A stretch of DNA of 64,000 nt from Bog-159 sp049511415 (GCA_049511415.1 JBEKYC010000031.1:9139-73138), one strand, 5' to 3'; shown: positions 48,982 through 57,056, counted from the stretch's first letter. The notes: generated by a model from the sequence alone, not told the origin. Numbers and translations: made by a program.

Positions 48982-49647
48982 TCAACCGGCGACCATGCCG
49001 GGAGCCCTATCTAGACGCTGCGCGGCCTTTACTAGTTTCTGCCGCGCCCGGAACAATTTCACCTTGATCGTATTCTCGTTCATCGCCGTCATCGCCGCCA
49101 GCTCTTCCACCGAATATCCTTCGACTTCTTTCAGGATGAGCAGCATGCGCTCTTCTTCGGACACCCTGCTCAGCAGCTTGGTCACATAATCCCGCCGCGC
49201 CAGATTCACGTCCGCCGCCGGTTGGCGATCGATCGCCGGGTCCGCGTTCTCCACCCGGCGCACCTCGTCTTCGCTCAGGTCGCTCTCATATACCAGCTTG
49301 CGCACTTTCTTCTTACGCAGATAATCGAAGCATTCGTTCACCGTGATTTTATAAATCCAGGTGATCAGCGAACTCCGGAAGTCGAAGCTCCGGATGGATA
49401 GGTAGACCTTCGCAAACACTTGTTGGGCAATATCTTCCACGTCGTTCCGCTGCCGCACGATGCCGTGGATAATCGAAAAAACCTTGGATTGGTACTTCTC
49501 GATGATCTCGCGAAATGCGGCTTCCTCGCCTGCCTTGGCGCGCCGGATCAACGCACTTTCCTGGGTGTTCTGGTAGTCCACTCTCGTCTTAGTCGCGATC
49601 GTGCTACCGAAGGCGGGGAGTGGCAGCGCACCAGTTAGTGTGCCCAT
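48982..49647 (-). CDS. ECF-type RNA polymerase sigma factor
   Basis: 221 residues. Sigma region 2 ('EEAAFREIIEKYQSKVFSII', 'DVEDIAQQVFAKVYLSI', 'LITWIYKITVNECFDYLRKK') and region 4 ('LLSRVSEEERMLLILKEVEG', 'YSVEELAAMTAMNENTIKVK'). The N-terminus has about 30 extra residues before region 2; a later GTG at 49581 is a possible alternative start. It is followed by anti-sigma factor, Spy-like, lipoprotein and secreted protein genes that are probably part of its regulon. No autoregulatory promoter was identified with confidence. Confidence 0.92.
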   Translation of the reverse strand: MGTLTGALPLPAFGSTIATKTRVDYQNTQESALIRRAKAGEEAAFREIIEKYQSKVFSIIHGIVRQRNDVEDIAQQVFAKVYLSIRSFDFRSSLITWIYKITVNECFDYLRKKKVRKLVYESDLSEDEVRRVENADPAIDRQPAADVNLARRDYVTKLLSRVSEEERMLLILKEVEGYSVEELAAMTAMNENTIKVKLFRARQKLVKAAQRLDRAPGMVAG

Positions 49648-49825
49648 ACACCGCTTCCGACGTTAACCGCTCAACCGTGGTTTCAACTTCCAAACCCAAA
49701 AATAGCAGATTCCCGCAACTTGCGTGTCATGGTGTCATCCATTGAAGTAGCCCTCCGGTTTCACCTTGGTTATAATGGCAGGCGTAGCGGAGACAAAGTT
49801 TATACTACGGGAGTTCGAGGATTCT

Positions 49826-50149
49826 ATGGTTCAATTGACGGAAAAGGCGGTTGGGAAAGTCCGCGAGATTCTGGATTCGCAAGAGCCCAAGCCGGCCGGC
49901 CTGCGCATCGCGGTGGTCGGTGGCGGGTGCTCCGGCTTCAGCTACTCCATGGCTTTTGAAAACCAGCCCAACATGCTGGACAAGACCTACAGCTTCAGCG
50001 GTCTCAAGGTTTTTGTGGATCAGGCCAGCCTGCTCTACCTCGATGGCGCTGAAGTCGATTACGTGGAGACTCTGGAAGGCTCCGGGTTCAAATTCAACAA
50101 TCCGCAAGTAAAGTCCACCTGCGGCTGTGGCAGTTCGTTCAGCGTGTAA
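49826..50149 (+). CDS. A-type iron-sulfur carrier (IscA/SufA/ErpA family)
   Basis: 107 residues from the ATG at 49826, with GAGG 5 nt upstream. The three conserved cysteines are present: one in 'VVGGGCSGFSYSM' and two in the C-terminal 'STCGCGSSFS'. It delivers Fe-S clusters to apoproteins. No isc or suf genes adjoin, so it resembles a stand-alone ErpA-like carrier. TATACT at 49801-49806 could be the -10. Confidence 0.93.
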   Translation: MVQLTEKAVGKVREILDSQEPKPAGLRIAVVGGGCSGFSYSMAFENQPNMLDKTYSFSGLKVFVDQASLLYLDGAEVDYVETLEGSGFKFNNPQVKSTCGCGSSFSV

Positions 50150-50370
50150 ACGGGACGAGCACACCCGTGGCGGCCTGCGGGGGCGCCTTCCTGGTTGACC
50201 GGGGGCGCCGCCGGAGCGGGCCCGCTCTCGGCGAGCCTCCCTACCCTCCCGTCTTACCGGCGTCGGCGTTCCGCCGGCGGCGTCCGCAGTGCAGGCGCAA
50301 ACAGAAGATCCCCTCAGTCCCGATCCTGGCCGCGCTGCCCCCCGGCTCAATTCCCTGTATTATCCTTCGC
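50150..50370. other. GC-rich non-coding stretch before the cspA promoter
   Basis: No convincing gene. ACGGG (50150-50154) and CCCGT (50164-50168) form a small hairpin right after the carrier gene without a T-run, and two GGCGCC palindromes follow around 50185-50210. Open frames across it have no family character. Confidence 0.5.
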
Positions 50371-50524
50371 TTGCAACCTTGCGGTGCGTTATACTATAAA
50401 GGCATTTTGACTTTCGTATTCGCGTCTATTCAGGTCTCAGGGGGGCTGCGTGAGTTGGCCGCAACCCCCCTTTGCTTTTGGTGCGGCGGAAGAGCATCCT
50501 GCATTTTTTGAAAAGGAAACATCG
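50371..50524 (+). promoter_or_regulatory. cspA promoter and structured leader
   Basis: TTGCAA (50371-50376) and TATAAA (50395-50400) are 18 bp apart, giving a leader of about 118 nt. Within it GGGGGG-C-TGCG (50440-50450) pairs with CGCA-A-CCCCCC (50460-50470) over a 9-nt loop and is followed by TTTGCTTTT. This could be an attenuator or a temperature-sensitive element, as long structured leaders are typical of cold-shock genes. Confidence 0.6.
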
Positions 50525-50728
50525 ATGAAAGAAAAAGGTACAGTGAAGTGGTTTAATGCAGCCAAAGGATATGGCTTCATCCAGCGGGAGAACGGCGAAG
50601 ACGTTTTCGTGCATTTCTCCGCGATTCAATCGGAGGGTTATAGGAGCCTGGATGAAGGCGCTAGTGTGGAGTTCGAGGTAACTCGCGGTCCTAAGGGGCT
50701 GCAGGCGGCCAACGTCACAGTGGCCTAG
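50525..50728 (+). CDS. cspA: Cold-shock protein (CspA family)
   Basis: 67 residues, a single cold-shock domain: 'GTVKWFNAAKGYGFIQRENG' with RNP1 'KGYGFI' and RNP2 'DVFVHFSAI'. It binds single-stranded RNA/DNA and acts as an RNA chaperone. AAGGAAA lies 6 nt before the ATG. Frame is open upstream for 25 codons across the leader hairpin, but the domain starts at this ATG. Confidence 0.95.
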   Translation: MKEKGTVKWFNAAKGYGFIQRENGEDVFVHFSAIQSEGYRSLDEGASVEFEVTRGPKGLQAANVTVA

Positions 50729-50789
50729 GCAATTGCCGGCGGAGCGCCCCTGTAGCATCGCCCCGCCGGCCCGTCCGTCGCGGAGGTTT

Positions 50790-51008
50790 ATGAGCAAAGA
50801 AGATAATATTGAAGTAACCGGCACCGTTCTCGAAAAATTTCCCAGTGGTAAATTCAGTGTCCAGATCGATCACGACCGGGTCGTGCTGGCACATCTCGCG
50901 GGCCGCTTGCGCCGGAACCGGATTCGGGTCCTGGCGGGCGACAAAGTCACTCTGGAACTGTCTCCCTACGATCTGACGAAAGGCCGTATCACTTTCCGCC
51001 ATCGCTAG
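50790..51008 (+). CDS. infA: Translation initiation factor IF-1
   Basis: 72 residues, OB-fold: 'DNIEVTGTVLEKFPSGKFSV', 'HDRVVLAHLAGRLRRNRIRV', 'LAGDKVTLELSPYDLTKGRI'. GGAGG lies 5 nt before the ATG. IF-1 binds the ribosomal A site during initiation. It sits 61 bp after cspA rather than in the ribosomal-protein operon where infA often lies, so it may be either the only copy moved here or a second copy; the pairing with a cold-shock gene suggests a cold-related role. Confidence 0.92.
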   Translation: MSKEDNIEVTGTVLEKFPSGKFSVQIDHDRVVLAHLAGRLRRNRIRVLAGDKVTLELSPYDLTKGRITFRHR

Positions 51009-51203
51009 ATTTGCACGTCCTCCATCCCCCCCGTTGCGCATTCGCCGTGCGCTATATTACATACAGCGCTCGTGTTCTGTGCTAAAAAAAATATGGAAGT
51101 TTGCGTTCCCCAGGGCACTCTATCTCGTGCCGGTCACGGCGTCCGCTCAGGTTCCGCGCGCTTTCCTGCTTCATGGACGTAATCGGCTCAATTTTAGAGC
51201 GGT

Positions 51204-51209
51204 TAGAAT
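51204..51209 (+). promoter_or_regulatory. TAGAAT -10 box, 6 nt before the Clp-receiver gene
   Basis: TAGAAT at 51204-51209 is followed by six bases and then the ATG at 51216. No Shine-Dalgarno sequence is present, suggesting a leaderless message. The -35 region is not recognisable. Confidence 0.4.
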
Positions 51210-51215
51210 CACAAT

Positions 51216-52739
51216 ATGGCCGACCACATGATCACCGAAGATCCCCTCCCGCGCCGTGGCAAAGGCCGTCGCGCGCCTCTAATCAAATCGGAGGGTGGCG
51301 TGGAGCGTGGCAAAAGTGTGCAGTCGGGCCGTTCCCGCAAGCAGTCCGCCGACCCCGCTGAAAACCTCATCACGGTTTTGTCGCAGAAGGTCGTGGGTCA
51401 GCCGGCAGCCACGCGCGTGATTGTCCCCTATATCCAGATGTATCAAGCGGGTTTGGCGCCCGAAGGACGCCCCGTCGGCGTATTCCTGTTACTCGGCCCT
51501 ACCGGTACCGGCAAGACCAAGACCGTCGAGGCCCTCGCCGAGGTCCTGCACGGCACGGAAAAAAACGTCCTCAAGATCGATTGTGGCGAGTTCCAAATGG
51601 AGCACGAGGTCGCCAAGCTGATCGGCGCGCCTCCCGGATACCTGGGCCACCGCGAAACCCAGCCAATGCTCACGCAGCAGAAGCTGAACGGCGTCACCAG
51701 CGAGAAGTGCAATCTCTCCCTGGTCCTCTTCGACGAGATTGAAAAGGCCGCCCCGTCCATGACCCGCCTGCTTCTGGGCGTGCTCGACAAAGGCATCCTG
51801 CGCCTGGGCGACAACACCATCGTCAATTTCGACAAGAGTCTCGTCTTCCTTACTTCCAACCTGGGCGCGCGCGAGATGATGCGCGAGATCAATCCGGATT
51901 TCGGCTTTCAGTCCGTCCGGCCCCCCGAGCGTGCCGATCTCACCGGCAAGCTGCAGAATATTGCCCTGGTAGCCGTCCGCAAGCGCTTTTCGCCCGAGTT
52001 CGTCAACCGCATCGATTGCATCATTACCTATCAGCCGCTGACGCCCGAGTCGCTTTCCACCATCCTCGATCTGCAGATCGCCGACCTGCAGAATCACGTG
52101 AACACGCGCCTCGGCGCCCGCTCGTTTACGCTGGAAGTGCCTTTTGAATCCCGCCGGTTCCTCCTGCGGAAGGGCACCAGCAGTGAGTACGGCGCCCGCG
52201 AACTGAACCGCACCATCCACCGGCACTTGACGCAGCCCCTCGCGACCCTGGTGGCCACCGGACAGGTTAACCCCGGCGCGCGCGTCCGCGTGGACGTCGC
52301 CGAGGATGGCGAAAGCTTACGACTGCGCTCCGCTGAGGGCGACGAAGCCCATGCCCCATCCCATCCCACGGTCCTGCTGGTGGATGATAACCGCGACCTC
52401 CTGCACTTCCTGGAACGCCTCATGGCCGACGCCGGCTGGAAGTTGCTTACCGCCGAATCCGCCGCCGAGGCGCGTAAGCTAATGGTCTCCGAAAAACCCA
52501 ACGCCGCATTGCTCGACTACATGCTCCCCGATGGCAACGGCGTCGAACTGGGTGTGGAATTTCTGCAATCCCAGGCGCGCATGCTGGTCATCGTCATGAC
52601 CGGCACCATCTTGCCGCCCGAAGAAGAAGCTCTCTGCGAAGAGCATAATTTCCCCGTGCTGCGCAAACCCTTTCTGGCTTCCGACGTAATGAACCAGATC
52701 CGCAGCCGCCTCACGCCCGCAGCCACGCGAGGCGCATAA
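51216..52739 (+). CDS. Clp/Hsp100-type AAA+ ATPase fused to a C-terminal receiver domain
   Basis: 507 residues. A basic N-terminal stretch (1-45) is followed by one AAA+ module of the ClpB-D2 type: Walker A 'GPTGTGKT' (94-101), pore loop 'GYLG' (141-144), Walker B 'LVLFDEIEK' (169-177), sensor 1 'FLTSNLGA', arginine-finger region 'RFSPEFVNRID' (257-267) and sensor 2 'YGARELNR'. From about 385 a response-regulator receiver domain follows: 'TVLLVDDNRDLLHFL', phospho-acceptor Asp434 in 'ALLDYMLPDGNG', Thr462 and Lys484 in 'VLRKPF'. No ClpP-binding loop is evident. A phosphorylation-controlled unfoldase or remodeller is inferred; the kinase is not adjacent. Confidence 0.88.
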   Translation: MADHMITEDPLPRRGKGRRAPLIKSEGGVERGKSVQSGRSRKQSADPAENLITVLSQKVVGQPAATRVIVPYIQMYQAGLAPEGRPVGVFLLLGPTGTGKTKTVEALAEVLHGTEKNVLKIDCGEFQMEHEVAKLIGAPPGYLGHRETQPMLTQQKLNGVTSEKCNLSLVLFDEIEKAAPSMTRLLLGVLDKGILRLGDNTIVNFDKSLVFLTSNLGAREMMREINPDFGFQSVRPPERADLTGKLQNIALVAVRKRFSPEFVNRIDCIITYQPLTPESLSTILDLQIADLQNHVNTRLGARSFTLEVPFESRRFLLRKGTSSEYGARELNRTIHRHLTQPLATLVATGQVNPGARVRVDVAEDGESLRLRSAEGDEAHAPSHPTVLLVDDNRDLLHFLERLMADAGWKLLTAESAAEARKLMVSEKPNAALLDYMLPDGNGVELGVEFLQSQARMLVIVMTGTILPPEEEALCEEHNFPVLRKPFLASDVMNQIRSRLTPAATRGA

Positions 52740-52806
52740 GAAGAAATTCGGCGGCCGCTTCGGCGCGCTAGGGTAACGGCGTTATTCTGAAATCAAGGAC
52801 CTACCA

Positions 52807-53055
52807 ATGGAAGTCAATTTCAGACCCGACGTGCAGGCCAAGCTGGACCGGCTGGCCACGGACAGCGGTCGCTCTGCAAATGAATTGCTGCAGGAAGCTT
52901 TTGTCGGTTATTTCGATGAGGTGGCCGAGCTCCGGCAAACCCTCGACAGCCGTTACGACGATCTCAAAAGCGGCCGGGTGGAACCAATCAGCGGTGATGA
53001 AATGAAATCGCGCTTGCGCGCACGAAGCGAAGCTCGACAAGCCGACCAGCAATGA
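52807..53055 (+). CDS. ParD-like antitoxin
   Basis: 82 residues: 'VNFRPDVQAKLDRLATDSGR' and 'SANELLQEAFVGYFDEVAEL', a ribbon-helix-helix-type antitoxin start, then a charged tail ('SGRVEPISGDEMKSRLRARS') that would wrap the toxin. The stop overlaps the toxin start (ATGA). It should repress its own promoter as a complex. Confidence 0.85.
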   Translation: MEVNFRPDVQAKLDRLATDSGRSANELLQEAFVGYFDEVAELRQTLDSRYDDLKSGRVEPISGDEMKSRLRARSEARQADQQ

Positions 53056-53351
53056 CCGGGTACGACTTTCACCCGGCAGTAGAAAACGACTTTGCGGAAA
53101 TTTGGGACTTCATCGCCGAGGAAAGTCCCGCCGCCGCCGACAAGGTGATTGCCACGATTGAAGACCTGGTGCCCTTTCCACATCAGGGCTACCGCCGCCC
53201 CGATCTCACCGGGCGACCCCTGCGGTTCACGAACAAACACAATTACCTGATCGCTTATGCGCCAGACGAAAAGCCATTGTGGGTTGTGGCCATTATTCAT
53301 GGCGGCCGCAGCCCGCGCGTGATGGCCGCGATTCTGAGAGGCAGGGAGTAA
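53052..53351 (+). CDS. ParE/RelE-superfamily toxin
   Basis: 99 residues: 'YDFHPAVENDFAEIWDFIAE', 'ESPAAADKVIATIEDLV', 'RRPDLTGRPLRFTNKHNYLI' and 'LWVVAIIHGGRSPRVMAAIL', the complete ParE/RelE pattern with the C-terminal 'IxHGxR' strand. ParE-type members poison gyrase; RelE-type cleave mRNA, and the two cannot be separated by eye. 4-bp overlap with the antitoxin gene. The 199-bp stretch after it (53352-53550) shows nothing I recognise. Confidence 0.88.
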   Translation: MTGYDFHPAVENDFAEIWDFIAEESPAAADKVIATIEDLVPFPHQGYRRPDLTGRPLRFTNKHNYLIAYAPDEKPLWVVAIIHGGRSPRVMAAILRGRE

Positions 53352-53550
53352 GCCCGGCGCCCGTACTGCACTCTCGACGATAATCCGCGAGACCCCTCTC
53401 TGGTGGTGGCTGGAGTCAGACAGCCAATCAGTGCACCAGAAATCTCCCCATTGACGCTGTTGCGTTGGCAATCGTCCCCGGCGGTCGGCCTAACATGTAG
53501 CCGACCAGTCTGAGAAAGACCTCCAGCAGCCTCAAAGCCGAACACAGGCT

Positions 53551-54579
53551 CTAGTTCGGGTTCTGAGCCTCCAAAAACCAGGTACTATTCGTGAACGCAG
53601 AGGAACTTACCCAGCCGCCGAACAGCAACATCCCACCCGCGGTCGCGTCGTAATCAAAAGACGTTCCCGAGGAGGGCGTGGGAGTTCTGGAAGTTTGCAC
53701 CCCGATCCAATTACTTCCGCCCCACAGCCAAGTGTCATTTAACCGGCCTTCCCCACAGTCTTCACAAGGACCAGCCAAACCTCCGAAGAGCACCACACTC
53801 TTGAGGATCGGATCGAAAGCCAGGCCATTATCACATCGCGCTGGCGGTAAAGTCGCCGGCTGCTGCTGGACCCAATCCACGCCATTGTAGGTCCATGTAT
53901 CGCCGTAGTAGGTGTAGCTCAGAGTAGCGCTAACGCCGCCGAAGAGTATGACCTGATTCGTGTTCTCATCGTAGGCCAGCGTCGCGGCCCGCGCAGACGG
54001 ACTATGGGCGGGGAACTGCTGCGTCCACGCTTTGCCCGTCCCGTCCCATTCCCAGGTTTCATTATCGGATCCACCGAACATCAACACCTTGCCGAGCTTG
54101 GAATCGAAAACCATTGCGTTGATATTCCAACTACGGGGTGAAGGCGAAACCGGAGGAAACTGCTGAGTCCAGGTTACCCCGTCCCAAGTCCACGTTTCGT
54201 TCGAGGGTGTGCCGCCAACCTGGCTATTCAGCAAACCACCGAAAAGCACAACGGTTTCCGTTGTCGGGTCATACGCCATCGATGCAGATGTTAAGGGCGG
54301 CGGGGAAACGGCTGGCGCGAGTTGCTTCCATCCGGTGGCTCTGGAGAAGGCCCAGGTTTCGCCAAAGACGGTAGTGTAGCTGGCACCGCCATAGAGTATT
54401 GTTGCCCCCATCGCGGCGTCGTAAACCATCGGCGCACAGCATCGCGCTGGAGGCAGACCAATCAGCGACGGCTTGATCCAACCCAGCTTGGCGGACTGCG
54501 CCGAAGCCACGCTGACGAACAATAGCAGCACGGCGAGAGATTGCAAAATCGTTTTGTACCGTGCTTTGAGAGATCGCAT
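53551..54579 (-). CDS. Secreted Kelch-like beta-propeller protein
   Basis: 342 residues. Signal peptide 'LQSLAVLLLFVSVASAQ', then six or so blades with the recurring pattern 'MVYDAAMGATILYGG', 'MAYDPTTETVVLFGG', 'MVFDSKLGKVLMFGG', 'LAYDENTNQVILFGG', 'LAFDPILKSVVLFGG', each followed by 'ETWxW'-type strands. Kelch/galactose-oxidase-like propellers mediate protein or carbohydrate contacts; no catalytic signature is visible. GGAGGAG lies before the ATG. Probably extracellular or surface attached. Confidence 0.85.
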   Translation of the reverse strand: MRSLKARYKTILQSLAVLLLFVSVASAQSAKLGWIKPSLIGLPPARCCAPMVYDAAMGATILYGGASYTTVFGETWAFSRATGWKQLAPAVSPPPLTSASMAYDPTTETVVLFGGLLNSQVGGTPSNETWTWDGVTWTQQFPPVSPSPRSWNINAMVFDSKLGKVLMFGGSDNETWEWDGTGKAWTQQFPAHSPSARAATLAYDENTNQVILFGGVSATLSYTYYGDTWTYNGVDWVQQQPATLPPARCDNGLAFDPILKSVVLFGGLAGPCEDCGEGRLNDTWLWGGSNWIGVQTSRTPTPSSGTSFDYDATAGGMLLFGGWVSSSAFTNSTWFLEAQNPN

Positions 54580-54690
54580 CCGTTTGCTCCTCCGATCCCA
54601 GTTTGAAATTATAATCCCTTCGATACAGGCCCGGAAAGGGCGTCGGTCTCTTTGAGCCTGCGAGTGCTATAGCCCTCCGCCAGATTTTTC

Positions 54691-54719
54691 TTGCGTATTT
54701 AATTACACGTAAGTACAAT
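54691..54719 (+). promoter_or_regulatory. Promoter of the MFS gene, leaderless geometry
   Basis: TTGCGT (54691-54696), 17-bp spacer, TACAAT (54714-54719), then six bases and the ATG at 54726. Transcription would start at or next to the start codon. No Shine-Dalgarno sequence fits. Confidence 0.62.
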
Positions 54720-54725
54720 ACGCGT

Positions 54726-55964
54726 ATGTCTGATACAACAGCGGCGCAACTGACCATGCGCCAGGCCATGGCCATCCCCTCGTTCCGCAAGCTCTGGATG
54801 GCCACTCTCGTCAGCATCTTTGGCGACTTCCTGGCGCTCTACGCCGTTTTCAGCCAGATGACCTTCCGTATGCACGCCACCCCGCGCGCCATCACCCTGG
54901 TAACCGCCTTCTACCTGCTGCCCTTGGCATTCGTCGGACCCTTCGCCGGCGTCTTTGTGGACCGCTGGCATCCCCGCCGCACCATGGTTGTCAGCGACCT
55001 GGCCCGCACAGTCCTGGCGCTGGGCCTGGTCTTCGCCAAAGCCCCTTGGCATATCTATGTGGTATTCATTGCCTTGAGTACCTTCTCCAGTTTCTTTACG
55101 CCCGCCCGTTCGGTCAGCTTGCCCCAGATTGTGCCCCTGCAAGGTCTCATGAGCGCCAATGCACTCATCCAGCAAACGGTCCAGATTCTCCAGATGGCCA
55201 GCCCTGTCATCGCCGGCGCATTGGTCGGCTGGGCCGGCCCCGACTCCTGCTATTACCTCGACAGCGCCAGCTTCCTTTTCTCGGGACTGATCATCGCCAC
55301 GCTGGCCATCCCCGCGCGGCCGCCGCACGCCGGCCGGCACGTCAAGTCGATCATGCGCGACCTCTCCTCCGGCATGCGTTTTATCCTGGGCCATCCCGTG
55401 ATCGGCTTCGTGATCCTGTCCATCGCCGCCGGCACCTTCGCCATCAGCGCCTTCAGCGCCTTGATCGCCGTCTTCGTGCGCGACGTGCTGCACGCCGGCT
55501 CGTACCTGTTCGGCGCTCTCGGTTCCGCCATCGGTGCGGGTATGCTGGCCGGCGGATTCGCCGTGACTCCCGTAGCCCGCCGCATCCGCCAAAAAGCCCA
55601 CATGATCAGCGCCGGGTTGCTGGCCTGCGGCGGTTTCATCGCCCTGATCGCGGCCGTGCCCAATCATGTGGTCGCCCTGGCGGGCTGCTTCGGTTTGGGC
55701 GCCGGAGTTTCATTGCTGATCATCCCCGCCCAGGCCCTCACCCAAGGGCAGGTTCCCGCCGAACTGCGCGGCCGCGTGAGCAGCAGTTCCATGTCCCTCA
55801 TCTCCATATCCCAGGGAATCGCCCTATTGTTCGCCGGCGATCTGGCATCCCGCGTCGGCATCCGGGCCGTATTCTTCTCGAGCGCCCTGCTCCTGCTGCT
55901 CATCGCAACCGCCGGTGTTATCCGGCTCAGAACCCCGCTTGAGGCACGGTCCCAGGCGGCTTAA
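54726..55964 (+). CDS. Major facilitator superfamily transporter
   Basis: 412 residues, about twelve hydrophobic helices. The MFS loop motif between helices 2 and 3 is seen in 'GPFAGVFVDRWHPRRTMVVS', and the layout resembles the MFS_3/enterobactin-exporter-like group ('FSSFFTPARSVSLPQIVP', 'VPAELRGRVSSSSMSLISIS'). An exporter of small molecules is likely; substrate unknown. It is expressed from its own promoter and probably co-transcribed with the small DNA-binding-type gene 23 bp downstream. Confidence 0.9.
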   Translation: MSDTTAAQLTMRQAMAIPSFRKLWMATLVSIFGDFLALYAVFSQMTFRMHATPRAITLVTAFYLLPLAFVGPFAGVFVDRWHPRRTMVVSDLARTVLALGLVFAKAPWHIYVVFIALSTFSSFFTPARSVSLPQIVPLQGLMSANALIQQTVQILQMASPVIAGALVGWAGPDSCYYLDSASFLFSGLIIATLAIPARPPHAGRHVKSIMRDLSSGMRFILGHPVIGFVILSIAAGTFAISAFSALIAVFVRDVLHAGSYLFGALGSAIGAGMLAGGFAVTPVARRIRQKAHMISAGLLACGGFIALIAAVPNHVVALAGCFGLGAGVSLLIIPAQALTQGQVPAELRGRVSSSSMSLISISQGIALLFAGDLASRVGIRAVFFSSALLLLLIATAGVIRLRTPLEARSQAA

Positions 55965-55987
55965 AAACTGTAAGATAGGAGTTAAAC

Positions 55988-56347
55988 ATGCGCAAGTCAT
56001 TCGAACTCGGATCGGGCAAGTTACGTGCCAAGATCGGAGTCATCGCCGAAACGGACAAAGACAAGTTGAGAGATCTGCTGCACCAGTACACGTTCAGTGG
56101 CGGACGCGGCAACGTGGTCATGGTCCGCCTGAACGACGAAGCCCTGGCGCGCGTCGATCAGTTGGTCGAGGCCACCCTGTTCAGCAGCCGCTCGGAATGC
56201 GCCGCCTTTCTGATCAGCGCGGGCATCGAGAGCCGCAAGGAACTATTCGACCGCCTGGGCGCGCACACCGAAGAAATTCGCAAGCTCAAAGAGCAACTCC
56301 GCCAGGTGGCGCTCGACGCGTTGCGGCCCGATCCACCGAATCCTTAG
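55988..56347 (+). CDS. Ribbon-helix-helix-type DNA-binding protein
   Basis: 119 residues. The middle part, 'NVVMVRLNDEALARVDQLVE' then 'SSRSECAAFLISAGIESRKE', is a CopG/Arc-like ribbon-helix-helix, followed by a C-terminal coiled coil ('THTEEIRKLKEQLR' type, seen as 'GAHTEEIRKLKEQLRQ'). The N-terminal 40 residues are unassigned. AGGAG lies 7 nt before the ATG. Lying 23 bp after the MFS gene on the same strand, it may regulate that transporter. Confidence 0.72.
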   Translation: MRKSFELGSGKLRAKIGVIAETDKDKLRDLLHQYTFSGGRGNVVMVRLNDEALARVDQLVEATLFSSRSECAAFLISAGIESRKELFDRLGAHTEEIRKLKEQLRQVALDALRPDPPNP

Positions 56348-56418
56348 GCCACCGGGTCGAACCTCACTGCCGTGTGCCTCCACGCTCCAGAAATATTCCA
56401 CTTTTTATTTTTTTGCTG

Positions 56419-56446
56419 TTGCCACCGCGCAAAAAAAGGTTATTCT
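56419..56446 (+). promoter_or_regulatory. Promoter of the histone-H1-like gene
   Basis: TTGCCA (56419-56424) and TATTCT (56441-56446) with a 16-bp spacer, inside an A/T-rich patch. About 30 nt of leader would precede the ATG at 56484, including AGGAGG. Confidence 0.5.
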
Positions 56447-56483
56447 ATGGGTGATTGTGCCCTGACAACAGGAGGCGTGAATA

Positions 56484-57050
56484 ATGTTTGATAGTCAGAA
56501 GTTCTCTGCCAACGACGAAGAAGACTTGGAAGACTTTCAGGATTACGACGACGAAGAACATTCCGACGCGAACTCCAAGCTCGACGAGTTCGACGACGAA
56601 GATGACGAAGACGACGAAATAGAGGAAATCGTGGTAGTCGCGACCGTCGCCGAAGTGCCACCGCTGGCGCCGGCTCCCGCCTCTCCCCCCGCTCCTCCGG
56701 CTGAAACGCCCAAGAAACCGGCGAAAAAAGCCACTGCGGCTAAGCCTCCAGCCAAGAAAGCTGCTGTAACGCCGCCTCCCAAGCCCGCCGCTAAAAAAGC
56801 CCCCGCCAAAACGGCGCCGCCTGCAAAGAAGGCGCCCGCCAAGAAAGCGCCGGCTAAAAAGGTTGCCGCCAAAAAAGTAGTCGCCAAAAAGGCAGCAGCC
56901 AAGAAGGCGCCGGCTAAGAAAGCCCCGGTGAAGAAAGCCCCGGTGAAGAAAACCGCGGTCAAAAAAGCTCCGGCCAAGGCCGCCAAAAAAGCGCCTCCCA
57001 AGAAGGCCGCTAAGAAGGCGCCCGCCAAGAAAAAGGGTGGTAAGAAATAA
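56484..57050 (+). CDS. Histone-H1-like protein with acidic N-terminus and Lys/Ala/Pro tail
   Basis: 188 residues with extreme charge separation. Residues 1-50 are Asp/Glu-rich ('DEFDDEDDEDDEIEEIV'); residues 70-188 are tandem 'KKAPAKK' / 'KKAPVKK' / 'AAKKA' repeats with almost no acidic residue, like eukaryotic H1 tails and bacterial HctB/AlgP-type proteins. It should bind DNA or RNA non-specifically, with the acidic part acting as a counter-ion or protein contact. AGGAGG precedes the ATG and the promoter is strong. The repetitive DNA may be prone to length change. Confidence 0.82.
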   Translation: MFDSQKFSANDEEDLEDFQDYDDEEHSDANSKLDEFDDEDDEDDEIEEIVVVATVAEVPPLAPAPASPPAPPAETPKKPAKKATAAKPPAKKAAVTPPPKPAAKKAPAKTAPPAKKAPAKKAPAKKVAAKKVVAKKAAAKKAPAKKAPVKKAPVKKTAVKKAPAKAAKKAPPKKAAKKAPAKKKGGKK

Positions 57051-57056
57051 CGCTGT

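Noticed and set aside
50195..50410. 71-residue open frame upstream of cspA
   Set aside because: Crosses the cspA promoter, has Arg/Pro/Ala-rich low-complexity sequence and no ribosome site.
53352..53550. 82-residue minus-strand open frame after the ParE toxin gene
   Set aside because: No recognisable family, no ribosome site; left as non-coding.
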